Below, piece by piece: positions 17,458 to 26,280 of a stretch of DNA of 64,000 nucleotides (its first letter is position 1; the number at the start of each line of letters is the position of its first letter). Location: contig NZ_JARXRM010000035.1 in the NCBI RefSeq assembly GCF_029887875.1, positions 124,001-188,000 of the forward strand. Reading direction: 5' to 3'. The notes beneath the pieces were generated by a model, which was given only the letters and a program-made list of their open reading frames with translations, was not told the origin of the DNA and did no database searches. This DNA comes from Luteimonas endophytica (GTDB lineage: Bacteria; Pseudomonadota; Gammaproteobacteria; Xanthomonadales; Xanthomonadaceae). The position numbers were made by a program, and so were the translations under genes.

Positions 17458-18327
17458 ATGCCGTCCAAGCTGCAGTTCCGCGATGCCTACCTGCAACGCC
17501 TGGGCCACGCGCAACCGCCGCCGCCCACGCTCGACACCCTGCGCGAGCTGCAGCAGCGGCACACCGCTGAGTTTCCGTTCGAGACGCTTTCGACCCTGCT
17601 CGGCGAGCCGGTGCCGCTGGACCTGCCCGCGCTGGAGCGCAAGCTGCTGCACGACCGGCGCGGCGGCTACTGCTACGAGCTCAACGGCCTGTTCATGGCG
17701 CTGCTGCGCGAACTGGGCTACGAGGTCCGCGCCCTGGCCGGACGGGTGGTGATGGACGGCGGCGCCGACGCCGCGCGCACCCACCTGCTGCTGCTGGTGA
17801 CGGTGGACGGCGTGCGCCACCTCGCCGACGTGGGATTCGGCGGCCTGGTCCCCACCGCGCCGCTGCTGCTCGACGATAGGGGCGAGCAGGCCACGCCGCA
17901 CGAGTCCTACCGGCTCGACCACGACGATGGCGAATATGCGCTGCATGCCCGGGTCATGGGCGAGTGGCGCCCGCTGTACCGTTTCGACCTGCAGCCGCAG
18001 AGCGCCGTCGACTGCGAGGTCGGCAACTGGTACGTTTCGACCCACCCGGCCTCGCCGTTCCTCGGTCACCTGCGCGCGGCCCGCACCGGCCCCGGCATCC
18101 GCAAGGTCCTGCTGAACGGCCGCTACAGCCTCCACCGCATCGGCGAGCGAAGCGAGCGGCGCGAGCTGCCGGATGCCGATGCGGTCCTCGAGGTGCTGGG
18201 CCGCGAATTCGACCTGCACCCGCCGCAGGACCCGGGCCTGCGCGAGGCGATCGCGCGGCGGATCGAGCAGGACCGGCTGGCCGAGGGTGCCGCGCAGCGG
18301 CCGCACGCAGCTACGGTGCGCGCCTGA
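17458..18327 (+). CDS. Arylamine N-acetyltransferase
   Basis: This cytosolic enzyme of 289 residues transfers acetyl from acetyl-CoA to arylamines or hydrazines. The Cys-His-Asp triad is visible in RRGGYCYELN, ARTHLLLLV and LADVGFGG. The N-terminal FPFETLSTLLGEPVPLDLPALERKLL is typical of the family, and the length is normal. ATG 17458 has a GGAGG ribosome site about seven bases upstream. The final 17 bases overlap the 3' end of the convergent XRE regulator gene. Together with the preceding MarR-GNAT gene it suggests an acylation or detoxification pair. Confidence 0.92.
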   Translation: MPSKLQFRDAYLQRLGHAQPPPPTLDTLRELQQRHTAEFPFETLSTLLGEPVPLDLPALERKLLHDRRGGYCYELNGLFMALLRELGYEVRALAGRVVMDGGADAARTHLLLLVTVDGVRHLADVGFGGLVPTAPLLLDDRGEQATPHESYRLDHDDGEYALHARVMGEWRPLYRFDLQPQSAVDCEVGNWYVSTHPASPFLGHLRAARTGPGIRKVLLNGRYSLHRIGERSERRELPDADAVLEVLGREFDLHPPQDPGLREAIARRIEQDRLAEGAAQRPHAATVRA

Positions 18328-19150
18328 GCGGCGGCAGCCGGCGGCGCAACACCTTGCCGACCAGCGACATCGCCTGCATCACCTTCGCGGTCTTCTGATC
18401 GGCCGGGAAGAAGGATTCGATCGCCAGCTCCGACAGGGTCACCTCGACGGGAGTGCCGAATACCGTGGTGGTGCTGAGGAAGGCCAGTTCCCCGGCCTCG
18501 CTGCGCAGGCGCAGGGGCACCGCGATGGCGGCCGGATCAGGGGTGTCGTCGTGTTCCGGGGCGGGATAGGCGAGCAGTTCCCGCAGCAGTTCCCCGAGCA
18601 CCTCGTCGCCGCTGGTCTCCACCTGCCCGCGCAGGCGGTGGACGAGGTGGGCGCGCCACTGGCCCAGGTTGACGATGCGCGGTGCCACGCCCTCGGGATG
18701 GAGGCTCAGGCGCAGTACGTTGATCGGCGGCTCGAGCAGCGCCGGAGCGACGCCGCGGAGGAACGGCACCAGCGCGCGGTTGGCCGCCTGCAGCTGCCAG
18801 TGGCGATCGACGGCGAGCGCCGGGTACGGTTCGTGCCCGCGCAGCAGCAGGTCGATGGTGCGCCGTGCGGCCTCCAGCCCCGATTCTTCGAGCGCACGCT
18901 CGCCATAGACCGCCGCGTAGCCGGCCGCGGTGAACATCCGGTTGCGCTCGCGCAGCGGCACGTCCAGACGATCGGTCAGGCGCAACAGCATGGCGCGGCT
19001 GGGGAGCGAGCGCCCGGTTTCCATGAAGCTCAGGTGACGCGACGAGATGCCGGCCAGGCCGGCGAGGTCTTCCTGCGAGAGCATCCGCCGGCGGCGCCAC
19101 TGGCGCAGCTGCTCTCCGACCGGGCGTTGCGAAGGAACGGGCGTGGACAT
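18311..19150 (-). CDS. XRE-family regulator with MmyB-like ligand domain
   Basis: This 279-residue protein has an N-terminal HTH_3 domain (LRQWRRRRMLSQEDLAGLAGISSRHLSFMETGRSLPSRAML). A C-terminal MmyB-like region of about 180 residues follows (RTIDLLLRGHEPYPALAVDRHWQLQAANRA, INVLRLSLHPEGVAPRIVNL, VFGTPVEVTLSELAIESFFPAD), resembling PAS-like folds that may bind fatty-acid-type ligands. ATG 19150 is chosen because it places the HTH at the usual distance. It is divergent from a small membrane-protein gene, and a perfect palindrome lies in the gap, so it is probably autoregulatory. Confidence 0.9.
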   Translation of the reverse strand: MSTPVPSQRPVGEQLRQWRRRRMLSQEDLAGLAGISSRHLSFMETGRSLPSRAMLLRLTDRLDVPLRERNRMFTAAGYAAVYGERALEESGLEAARRTIDLLLRGHEPYPALAVDRHWQLQAANRALVPFLRGVAPALLEPPINVLRLSLHPEGVAPRIVNLGQWRAHLVHRLRGQVETSGDEVLGELLRELLAYPAPEHDDTPDPAAIAVPLRLRSEAGELAFLSTTTVFGTPVEVTLSELAIESFFPADQKTAKVMQAMSLVGKVLRRRLPPLRRAP

Positions 19151-19186
19151 GGCCCGGAACGATAGCCGATCGCCGGGCGTACGGGT

Positions 19187-19205
19187 CATTACCCGGCAGG
19201 TAATG
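19187..19205. promoter_or_regulatory. Palindromic operator in the XRE/membrane-protein gap
   Basis: CATTACC and GGTAATG are perfect 7-bp arms around CGGCA. The site lies 37 bases upstream of the XRE start and 57 bases upstream of the divergent gene's ATG. It is AT-rich against a GC-rich background. Position and symmetry make it the likely binding site of the XRE protein, controlling both genes. Confidence 0.65.
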
Positions 19206-19261
19206 GCGCACCGGACCGGAGCGGAGCAGCATCGGGCCAGTCCAAACAGAGGAGTCCAGCC

Positions 19262-19690
19262 ATGTCGCTGCAGCGCGTCTTCGCCAATCCGAAGTTCCTG
19301 TCCCGGGTCCTGCTCGTGGACGGCCTCGCCACCGGCGCCACCGCCTTGCTGCTGCTTTTCGCGGCCGACCTGTTGGCGCCGCTCCTGCAATTGCCCGCCG
19401 GCCTGTTGCGCACCGCCGGCCTGATCTGCGTGCCGTTCGTACTCTGGGTCCTGGCGCTGTCCCGTCGCCCGGCCCCGCCGCACCGCGCCATGGCCATCGT
19501 GGTGGCGATCAACGTGGCCTGGGTGGCCGGCAGCGCATGGGTCGCCTTCGGCGGTACCTGGCAGCCCAGCGCTCTGGGCATCGCCTTCGTCTGCGCGCAG
19601 GCGCTGGCGGTGCTGGCCTTCGCCGAGCTGGGCTGGTTCGGCCTGCGCGCCTCGCGTCCGGCGCCGCCGGTGGCGGCCGCGGCGCGGTAG
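19262..19690 (+). CDS. Small four-helix membrane protein
   Basis: This 142-residue protein has four hydrophobic helices: VLLVDGLATGATALLLLFAADLL, LICVPFVLWVLALS, AMAIVVAINVAWVAGSAWVAF and GIAFVCAQALAVLAFAELGW. I see no catalytic residues or known domain beyond this DoxX-like size and layout. GGAGTCC precedes the ATG. It is divergent from the XRE regulator and shares its palindrome, so it is the likely regulated target. The function is unknown. Confidence 0.78.
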   Translation: MSLQRVFANPKFLSRVLLVDGLATGATALLLLFAADLLAPLLQLPAGLLRTAGLICVPFVLWVLALSRRPAPPHRAMAIVVAINVAWVAGSAWVAFGGTWQPSALGIAFVCAQALAVLAFAELGWFGLRASRPAPPVAAAAR

Positions 19691-19780
19691 CCGGATCCCC
19701 CACTTTCGTCATGGGCCAGGGAGCGGAGGATGTGGCCACAATCGATGGCGGGGAACTCCCCCCGCCATCGGAGCTCCGCA

Positions 19781-20932
19781 ATGCCGACCACCCGCCGCGA
19801 CCTGTTCAAGCTCGGCGCGCTCGCCGCCGCCGCCGCTTTTCCCGCCAGCGCCGCCCCGGCCGCGACCCGGAAGGTGGAGCGGGCGGCGCGCCCACTGCGC
19901 ATCCTGATCCTCGGCGGCACCGGCTTCACCGGTCCGTTCCAGGTGGAGTACGCGCTGGCGCGGGGCCACCGAATCACCCTGTTCAACCGCGGATCGCGGC
20001 CCTCGCCGGACTGGCCGGGCGAGGTGGAGCAACTGCACGGCGACCGCAACAAGGGCGAGCTCGGCGCGCTGGAAGGGCGCGAGTGGGACGTGTGCATCGA
20101 CAATCCGACCAGCCTGCCGTTCTGGGTGCGCGACGCCGCGGACGTGCTGCACGGCAAGGTCGGACAGTATCTCTTCATCTCGACGATCTCGGTGTACGCC
20201 GACGGCTCGCGTCCGGGCATCGCCGAGGACGCGCCGCTGGCGGCCTACACCGGCAGCGACCCCATGGCCGAGACCATGGAGCGCCTGCGCGCGGACATGA
20301 GCCTGTACGGTCCGTTGAAGGCGCTGAGCGAGGCCGAGGCGCGCCGCCGGTTCGGCGAACGCACCACCATCGTGCGGCCGGGCTACATCGTCGGGCCCCG
20401 CGACGAGACCGACCGCTTCAGCTACTGGCCGCGGCGCATCGCCGCCGGCGGCGAGGTGCTGGTCCCCGGAGACGGCAGCGATCCGGTGCAGATCATCGAC
20501 GGGCGCGACCTGGCCGAGTGGATGATCCGCCTGGCCGAGAACGGCACCACCGGCACCTTCAACGCGGTCGGACCGGACTACCGGATGTCCACCGACGCGA
20601 TGGTGCACGGGATCCACGCCGTCACCGGCGGTCCGGTGCGCTTTACCCACGTGCCCGCGGAATTCCTGGCGGCGCACCAGGTCGGCTTCGGCGGCGACCT
20701 GCCGGTGTGGTTCCCCGCGGAGCACGCATACGGCGGCTATGGACAGGTCGACAACGCGCGTGCGCTCGCCGCCGGCCTCACCTTCAGGCCGCTGGCGACC
20801 ACGGTGGCCGATCTGCTCGGCTGGTTCGCCGGGCTGCCGGCCGAACGCCAGGCCGAGCAGCGCGCCGGCATGAGCCGCGAGCGCGAGGCCGAGCTGCTGC
20901 GGGCGTGGCACGGCCATCGGCAGGCCGGTTGA
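19781..20932 (+). CDS. Tat-exported NAD-dependent epimerase/dehydratase-like protein
   Basis: The N-terminus TTRRDLFKLGALAAAAAFPASAAPA is a twin-arginine signal, unusual for this fold. It is followed by a Rossmann extended-SDR domain: LRILILGGTGFTGPFQVEYALARGH (NAD loop), ADVLHGKVGQYLFISTISVY, TTIVRPGYIVGPRDETDR and VQIIDGRDLAEWMI. The classical YxxxK is present only loosely (YGPLK). The whole is 383 residues. Tat export implies the protein folds with its cofactor before secretion. The substrate is unknown. Glutaminase follows 81 bases downstream. Confidence 0.86.
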   Translation: MPTTRRDLFKLGALAAAAAFPASAAPAATRKVERAARPLRILILGGTGFTGPFQVEYALARGHRITLFNRGSRPSPDWPGEVEQLHGDRNKGELGALEGREWDVCIDNPTSLPFWVRDAADVLHGKVGQYLFISTISVYADGSRPGIAEDAPLAAYTGSDPMAETMERLRADMSLYGPLKALSEAEARRRFGERTTIVRPGYIVGPRDETDRFSYWPRRIAAGGEVLVPGDGSDPVQIIDGRDLAEWMIRLAENGTTGTFNAVGPDYRMSTDAMVHGIHAVTGGPVRFTHVPAEFLAAHQVGFGGDLPVWFPAEHAYGGYGQVDNARALAAGLTFRPLATTVADLLGWFAGLPAERQAEQRAGMSREREAELLRAWHGHRQAG

Positions 20933-21013
20933 GCGTCGCGCGGGCCCCGGCGCTGACCCGGGATTTACGCCGCGGCGCCCACACTGCCCGCCACGCCGAC
21001 GACCGGGCCAGCC

Positions 21014-21967
21014 ATGCGCACGCCATCCCAGATCCCGCACGACCTCAGCCGCCACGACCTGCCGGACATCCTGGGCACCATCGACGAAGAAGTCCGCCGG
21101 CGCTTCGGCGAGGGCAGGGTGGCCGACTACATCCCGGCGCTGGCCAGCGTGCCGAAGGAGCGCTTCGGCATGGCGCTGGTGACCCTGGACGGCGAGGTCC
21201 ACGCGGTCGGCGACGCGCGCGAGCCGTTCTCGATCCAGAGCATGTCCAAGGTGCACACGCTGACCATGGCGCTCGAGGCGGTGGGCGACCGGCTCTGGCG
21301 GCGCCTGGGCCGCGAGCCCTCCGGCGACCCGTTCAACTCCCTGATCCAGCTGGAGCACGAGAAGGGCATTCCACGCAATCCGTTCATCAACGCCGGGGCG
21401 ATGGTGGTGGCCGACGTGATCCTCTCGCACTGCGACCGGCCCGAACATGCGCTGCTGGACTTCGTGCGCGCGCGGTCAGGCAATCCCCGGATCGGGCGCG
21501 ACGAGGAGATCTGGGCCTCCGAGCGGCGCAGCGGCTATCGCAACGTGGCGCTGGCCAATTTCATCCGCAGCTTCGACAACATCGAGAACGACGTCGATGC
21601 GGTGCTCGACTTCTACTACCTGCAGTGCGCGCTGCGCATGGACTGTGTCGATCTGGCGCGAAGCGTTCGGTACCTGGCCGCCGACGGACGCTGCGAGTCT
21701 TCGGGCGAGCGGGTCACCAGCGAGGAACAGGCGACGCGCATCAACGCGATCATGCTGACCTGCGGTACCTACGACGCCGCCGGCGATTTCGCCTTCCACG
21801 TCGGGCTGCCGGCCAAGAGCGGGGTGGGCGGTGGCATCGTCGCGGTGGTGCCCAGCGTGATGAGCCTGTGCGTGTGGTCGCCGGCGCTCGACGAGAAGGG
21901 CAACTCGCTGCTGGGCGGCTACGCGCTGCACCGGTTCACCCGCATGACCGGGCTGTCGGTGTTCTGA
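21014..21967 (+). CDS. glsA: Glutaminase (GlsA type)
   Basis: This serine-dependent glutaminase hydrolyses L-glutamine to glutamate and ammonia in the cytosol. Its 317 residues match the family. Visible signatures are the beta-lactamase-like SxxK in SIQSMSK, the GREPSGDPFNSLIQLE loop, NPFINAGAMV, the Tyr of YRNVALANFIRSF, the TCGTYDAAGDFA block and the C-terminal GLPAKSGVGGGIVAVVPS. The upstream gap shows no clear promoter. Confidence 0.95.
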   Translation: MRTPSQIPHDLSRHDLPDILGTIDEEVRRRFGEGRVADYIPALASVPKERFGMALVTLDGEVHAVGDAREPFSIQSMSKVHTLTMALEAVGDRLWRRLGREPSGDPFNSLIQLEHEKGIPRNPFINAGAMVVADVILSHCDRPEHALLDFVRARSGNPRIGRDEEIWASERRSGYRNVALANFIRSFDNIENDVDAVLDFYYLQCALRMDCVDLARSVRYLAADGRCESSGERVTSEEQATRINAIMLTCGTYDAAGDFAFHVGLPAKSGVGGGIVAVVPSVMSLCVWSPALDEKGNSLLGGYALHRFTRMTGLSVF

Positions 21968-21973
21968 GGCGCC

Positions 21974-22019
21974 GCCCGCACCTGCCGGCGCTGCGCGATC
22001 CCGCCAGCCCGGTGCGGGC
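21974..22019. terminator. Inverted repeat after glutaminase
   Basis: GCCCGCACC and GGTGCGGGC form perfect 9-bp arms around 28 bases that can themselves pair (CCGGCGCTGCGC). It begins seven bases after the stop codon. There is no T-tract, so at most it is a Rho-assisted end or a stability element. Confidence 0.3.
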
Positions 22020-22103
22020 GCCGGTTCCGGTCCCGGCCCCCTCCCTGCCCATGCCGGCCGGGTTCTGGCAGGCTACGCTCCGACCACCTCCCCGGGAGCA
22101 ATC

Positions 22104-22532
22104 ATGGAAACCCAGGAAATCCACCGCGGCCGCCTGATCGACCACCTGCAGCTGGTGGTGCGCGACCTGGCCGCCAGCCAGGCCTTCTACAGCGCGGTGC
22201 TGGAGGCGCTGGAGCTGCCGATGGGCGGGACCGGCGATGGCTACTTCTGGGCCGACGAACTGTTCGTCTCCAGCCTCGACAGCGAGGCCGCCGCAGGCGA
22301 GCCGACCGGCCGCCATCACCTGGCCTTCCAGGCGCGCGACCGGGCGATGGTCGACGCCTTCCACCGCGCCGCGCTCGCCAGCGGCGGCACCGACCATGGC
22401 GCGCCCGGCGAGCGCCCCTACCACCCTGGCTACTACGCCGCTTTCGTGCTCGACCCGGACGGCAACAACATCGAGGCGGTGTACCACGGCGAGGCCCAGC
22501 GCAGCGCCGCCTCGGTGAAGGTGACGTTCTAG
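22104..22532 (+). CDS. VOC-superfamily (glyoxalase-like) protein
   Basis: This 142-residue protein is a single pair of beta-alpha-beta-beta-beta modules. It has LIDHLQLVVRDLAASQAFYSAVL at the start, GRHHLAFQARDRAMVDAFHRAALASG in the second module and the closing YYAAFVLDPDGNNIEAVYHGE. These carry the His/Glu metal-ligand positions of the glyoxalase/bleomycin-resistance fold. The reaction cannot be deduced. CGGGAG lies upstream of the ATG. Its TAG overlaps the stop of the convergent GAP-family gene in a shared CTAG. Confidence 0.86.
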   Translation: METQEIHRGRLIDHLQLVVRDLAASQAFYSAVLEALELPMGGTGDGYFWADELFVSSLDSEAAAGEPTGRHHLAFQARDRAMVDAFHRAALASGGTDHGAPGERPYHPGYYAAFVLDPDGNNIEAVYHGEAQRSAASVKVTF

Positions 22533-23242
22533 CGCCGACCGCTTCCGCCTTCGACGCCGGGTGCCGAGGCGCGCTCGTTCGACCCGAGATGGCGGGAGAC
22601 GGCGTCGCCGAGCAGGGCCACGCCGACGAGGGCGAAGATCCACAGCGCCGCTTCGCGGGCGCCGCGCTGCAGGCGCTGGCGCCAGCGCGCGAAGCGCTGG
22701 TCGGCGCGGCTGCCGAGCAGGGCATGCAGTGCGAGCAGCGCCAGCGGCGGGGCGACGAAGATGGCGTTGTAGGCGAACAGCAGCGGCAGCCATCGCTGCG
22801 GACCGAGCGCTTCGGCCAGCATCAGCGCGATCGCGGCGAAATAGGGCAGCGCCGTGGCCAGCTCGACCACCGTCACGGTCATGCCGAGCACCACGTAGCC
22901 GGCCAGGTGCGCGCGAGCCGGGGCGTGCGGCTCCTGCGCCCGGTGCGCGGTCTTGGGCGCGAAGATGCCGTAGGCCAGCAGGGCCGCGCCCAGCAGCGCC
23001 TGCGCGGCCAGCGCCACGGGATGGTCCAGGGCATCGCCGAGCGCGTCGCGCAGCGCGCCGAAGCCGAGCATCATCGCGATGCCGAGACCGAGGTACGCCA
23101 CCAGGATCCCGGCCACGTAGGCGAGCAGGCGCGGGGCGGCCTGGGGACGCGACAACAGCCACAGCGCCACCAGCAGCGCGGACGGGTTGAGACTGTCGAG
23201 CAGCGCGAGCGCCAGCAGCGCGGGCAGCAGGGGGGCTTCCAT
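22529..23242 (-). CDS. GAP (Sap)-family membrane transporter-like protein
   Basis: This 237-residue protein has six hydrophobic helices. LALALLDSLNPSALLVALWLLSRP near the N-terminus is the DSxNP signature of GAP/LysE-like exporters. Further helices include LLAYVAGILVAYLGLGIAMML and YVVLGMTVTVVELATALPYFAAI. Related proteins move lipids or small molecules outward; the cargo here is unknown. ATG 23242 is chosen since the longer open frame adds only Ala/Arg-rich filler. It ends by sharing CTAG with the VOC gene. Confidence 0.82.
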   Translation of the reverse strand: MEAPLLPALLALALLDSLNPSALLVALWLLSRPQAAPRLLAYVAGILVAYLGLGIAMMLGFGALRDALGDALDHPVALAAQALLGAALLAYGIFAPKTAHRAQEPHAPARAHLAGYVVLGMTVTVVELATALPYFAAIALMLAEALGPQRWLPLLFAYNAIFVAPPLALLALHALLGSRADQRFARWRQRLQRGAREAALWIFALVGVALLGDAVSRHLGSNERASAPGVEGGSGRR

Positions 23243-23375
23243 TGGGGGCGGGCGGCGGGGAGAAGCGGTCGATGATGCCGCGTTTGCCGCAGCAGGCAAG
23301 CCGGCGCGACGACCCCGGGCTGCCGCCGAGGCTGCTGGCGGCGGCGTGCCGAGCGATGCGTGCGCCGCGCTGGGT

Positions 23376-24407
23376 TCAGGCCACCACCCGGTTGCGGCCG
23401 CCATCCTTGGCCCGGTACAGCGCACGATCGGCGGCGTTGAACCAGTCCCGCAGCGTCGAGGAGGCGCCGCAGCCGGCCACGCCGATGCTGACCGTGGGAC
23501 GGACATCGGGATAGTCGTCGAGACGGATCGCCTCCACGGCGCTGCGCAGGCGTTCGGCCACCGCGATCGCCAGCGGCTCCGGCGTCGACGGCAGCAGGAC
23601 GACCAGCTCGTCGCCGCCGATGCGGCCGGCACGGTCGCCGGAGCGAAGCAGGGCGCCGACGGTCGCGCCGATCGCCCGCAGCACTTCGTCGCCGGCGGCG
23701 TGGCCGTGGCGGTCGTTGACGCGCTTGAACTCGTCGATGTCGATCAGCAGCAGGCAGGCCGCAGCCCCGCCCGGGGCCTGCTCGCGCAGGAGCTCCGCGG
23801 CGTGACGTTCCCAGTCCGCGCGTCCCGACAGGCCGGTGAGCGAGTCGGTCCGGTGCAACCGGTCCAGTTCGCGGTTCTGCAGGCCCACCTTGCGGATCAG
23901 CCGGTAGCTGCCGAGGGCGACCGAGGTGGTGTGGATCAGCAGCACCGGCAGGCAGGCGAGAATCACCGGCATCGGCGTCTCCGGATCGAACGCCCCCCCG
24001 GTGACCAGCGTGGCCGCGGCCATCGCGAGCAGCATTCCCGGCAGCGAGCGCAGCCACAACCCGCGGATGCCGGTGCTGATCTTGTCGACCGTGGTCAGGG
24101 TGAGGAGCAGGGCGCCGGGCAGCAGGCTGAAGTGCATCAGCGGCACCCACGCCCCCGCCAGCGCCGAGTCGACCAGCAGGTTGCGGATCTCGGCGCGGTA
24201 CGGGTCGGCGCTGCGGCGGGCGAGCAGCCAGGCCAGCTGTGGCCACAGCAGCGCGGTGAACGCCAGGAACAGCCAGCTGCCGGGCGGCGCGCCCTGCAGG
24301 TAGAGCACCGTCGCCATCGGCACCCCGCCCAGCGCCATGCCGCCGGTCCGGAACGGCCGGATGCGGCGGTGCAGGGAGGTGCGGCTGCCGGTCGCTTCGG
24401 GGTTCAT
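23376..24407 (-). CDS. MASE2-GGDEF diguanylate cyclase
   Basis: This 343-residue inner-membrane enzyme makes c-di-GMP from two GTP. A MASE2 sensor spans residues about 12-150 (HRRIRPFRTGGMALGGVPMATV, WLFLAFTALLWPQLAWLLARRSADPYRAEIRNLLVD, TLTTVDKISTGIRGLWLR). A GGDEF domain follows (DSLTGLSGRADW, LLLIDIDEFKRVNDRHGHAAGDEVL, GRIGGDELVVLLP). The catalytic motif is GGDEL, and RSGD five residues before it is the allosteric inhibitory RxxD site. Both seem functional. ATG 24407 matches the MASE2 start. It resembles AdrA/DgcC in layout. Confidence 0.93.
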   Translation of the reverse strand: MNPEATGSRTSLHRRIRPFRTGGMALGGVPMATVLYLQGAPPGSWLFLAFTALLWPQLAWLLARRSADPYRAEIRNLLVDSALAGAWVPLMHFSLLPGALLLTLTTVDKISTGIRGLWLRSLPGMLLAMAAATLVTGGAFDPETPMPVILACLPVLLIHTTSVALGSYRLIRKVGLQNRELDRLHRTDSLTGLSGRADWERHAAELLREQAPGGAAACLLLIDIDEFKRVNDRHGHAAGDEVLRAIGATVGALLRSGDRAGRIGGDELVVLLPSTPEPLAIAVAERLRSAVEAIRLDDYPDVRPTVSIGVAGCGASSTLRDWFNAADRALYRAKDGGRNRVVA

Positions 24408-24625
24408 GCGCGGCCCTCTCCGGGGCCCCGGGGCCAGGATGCCGCCGCTCCGGCGCCTTTCCCGGGCCGGTGGCGCGGCCTCGCGGCGGCGCGGCGCGGT
24501 GCGCCCGCTCCGCTGCGGAACCATGCCGGCGCGCCGGTGTCAGATCCGGAGCCCAGCGATCGATGAGGAGTGACCATTGCGAACGCCCGATGCCACGTCC
24601 GCCACTCCCATGCAAGTCGCACGCC

Positions 24626-25069
24626 ATGAATGACTGGTTCGCCAGCCTGAAGTCCATCGTCGGCCGCCACGAACCGGGCGACGACCCTCACGCGCTTCCC
24701 CGCGCCGCGGCGGCGCTGCTGCTGGAACTGGCGGTGACCGACGAGGGCGGCGACGCGGCCGAGCTCGACATCGTCCACGAGGCGATGCGGCGGACCTTCG
24801 GGCTGGGCACGGCGGAACTGCAGGACCTGCTCGACCAGGCCCACCAGGCGCAGCGCGAATCGGTGTCGCTGTACGAGTTCACGCGCCAGCTGCGGACCGG
24901 TCTGGCACCGGAGCAGCGCGCCGAGCTGGTGGAATGGATGTGGCGCGTGGCCTACGCCGACGCGCGGCTTGAGAAGCACGAGGAACACCTGGTGCGGCGG
25001 GTGGCGGACCTGCTGGCGGTCCCGCACCCGGAGTTCGTCCGCCGCAAGCTGCTGGCGCGGGGCGATTGA
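24626..25069 (+). CDS. TerB-family (DUF533-like) protein
   Basis: This 147-residue all-helical cytosolic protein starts with MNDWFASLKSIVG and has the TerB-type core: RAAAALLLELAVTDEGGDAAELDIVHEAMRRTFGL, then LVEWMWRVAYADARLEKHEEHLVRRVADLLAVPHPEFVRRKLLA. The acidic residues in VTDEGGD and AYADARLEKHEE occupy the metal-binding positions of the family. Many such proteins are stand-alone and need not give tellurite resistance. It is divergent from the MASE2 cyclase and convergent with the patatin gene. Confidence 0.88.
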   Translation: MNDWFASLKSIVGRHEPGDDPHALPRAAAALLLELAVTDEGGDAAELDIVHEAMRRTFGLGTAELQDLLDQAHQAQRESVSLYEFTRQLRTGLAPEQRAELVEWMWRVAYADARLEKHEEHLVRRVADLLAVPHPEFVRRKLLARGD

Positions 25070-25116
25070 AGGCGACCGGCCCGGCCCGGAACCCGGGGGC
25101 CGACGGGCCGTGCCGG

Positions 25117-26121
25117 TCATCCTGCCGGCAACGACCAGCTGGAGTGGCTGCCCAGCGCGCTTCGGTGCGCTTCCAGCCATTGACCGGCGCGCTCGCGGCC
25201 CAGCGCGCACAGGGCGCCGAGCATCGCCGGGCGCGTGTCCAGTTTCGCCTTGCCGCCGGCCTCGGCGAGCGATGCGCCCGGTTCCACCAGGTGCAGCCGC
25301 AGCGACTGCAGGCGCCGCCCGAGCGAGGTCAGCGCCAGCTTGCCGCGGATCAGCTGCTGGTTGGTGGCCAGGGCCTCCAGCTCGCGCAGGAAGGTGGTGG
25401 AGAAGGTGAGTTCCAGCGCGCGGTCGGCGATCTCGCGGGCGCTGGTCGGCAGCCGCGGGCTTTCCAGCGGCTGCACCAGCACGCAAAGCAGGTCGCGCGC
25501 GCGCGCCTCGTAGACCAGCGGCGCCAGCGCCGGGTTGCCGGCGTAGCCGCCGTCCCAGTGGGCGTCGCCGTCGATCTCCACCGCCCTGAACAGCTGCGGC
25601 AGGCAGGCCGAGGCCAGCACCGCCTCGCACGTCAGCCGTTCGCCGGTGAACAGCACCAGCGCGCCATCGCGCACCCGCGTGGCCGCGACGTGGAGGCGGA
25701 ACGGTGGGGCGGCGCGGATGCGCTCGAAGTCGATCAGCTCGTCGAGCAGGTCCGCCAGCGGGTTCAGCCCGAGCGGGTTGAGCTGCGCGGGCGTCAGGTG
25801 GCGGGTGAACTCGGTGAGCCAGGCCACGCCGCCCGCGGCCGGCGGCAGCCCCCAGGAGGCCAGCGCGCCTTTCTCGCCGATGCGCTGCCAGGTCCGGGCC
25901 AGGTGGGTGCGCGCGCCCTCGCGGCCGTCCTGGATCCAGCCGTGCGCCATCGCCACGGCGTTGACCGCGCCGCTGCTGGTGGCGCTGACCGCCTCGATGC
26001 CGAAGGCGGGCTCCTCGAGCAGGCGGTCGAGCACGCCCCAGGTGAAGGCGCCGTGCGCACCGCCGCCCTGCAGCGCCAGCAGCAGGTCCAGCGGTTCCGA
26101 TCGCTTCCATGGGCCGGGCAT
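25117..26121 (-). CDS. Patatin-like phospholipase
   Basis: This 334-residue lipid acyl hydrolase has an oxyanion loop LQGGGAHGAFTWGVL at residues 17-31. The nucleophile elbow VSATSSGAVNAVAM uses Ala where GxSxG would have the first Gly, a variant common in this bacterial subgroup. The catalytic Asp lies in HWDGGYAGNPALAPL. There is no signal peptide or membrane helix, so it acts in the cytosol or peripherally at the membrane. The start at 26121 places the oxyanion loop normally. It is divergent from the META lipoprotein gene. Confidence 0.92.
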   Translation of the reverse strand: MPGPWKRSEPLDLLLALQGGGAHGAFTWGVLDRLLEEPAFGIEAVSATSSGAVNAVAMAHGWIQDGREGARTHLARTWQRIGEKGALASWGLPPAAGGVAWLTEFTRHLTPAQLNPLGLNPLADLLDELIDFERIRAAPPFRLHVAATRVRDGALVLFTGERLTCEAVLASACLPQLFRAVEIDGDAHWDGGYAGNPALAPLVYEARARDLLCVLVQPLESPRLPTSAREIADRALELTFSTTFLRELEALATNQQLIRGKLALTSLGRRLQSLRLHLVEPGASLAEAGGKAKLDTRPAMLGALCALGRERAGQWLEAHRSALGSHSSWSLPAG

Positions 26122-26280
26122 GCAGCGTCCCCGCGGCGGGCGTCAAGGCGGTATAGCATGCCTACATGGCGACCGGCGCTGCGCGGGACGCGCTGTGCGC
26201 GAACACCCTGAGGTCATCGGCGGCGCAGCATCGGCTGCCGGCGCGGCGTAAGCTGGCGGCCGGCCATTCCGGTGCTCGCC

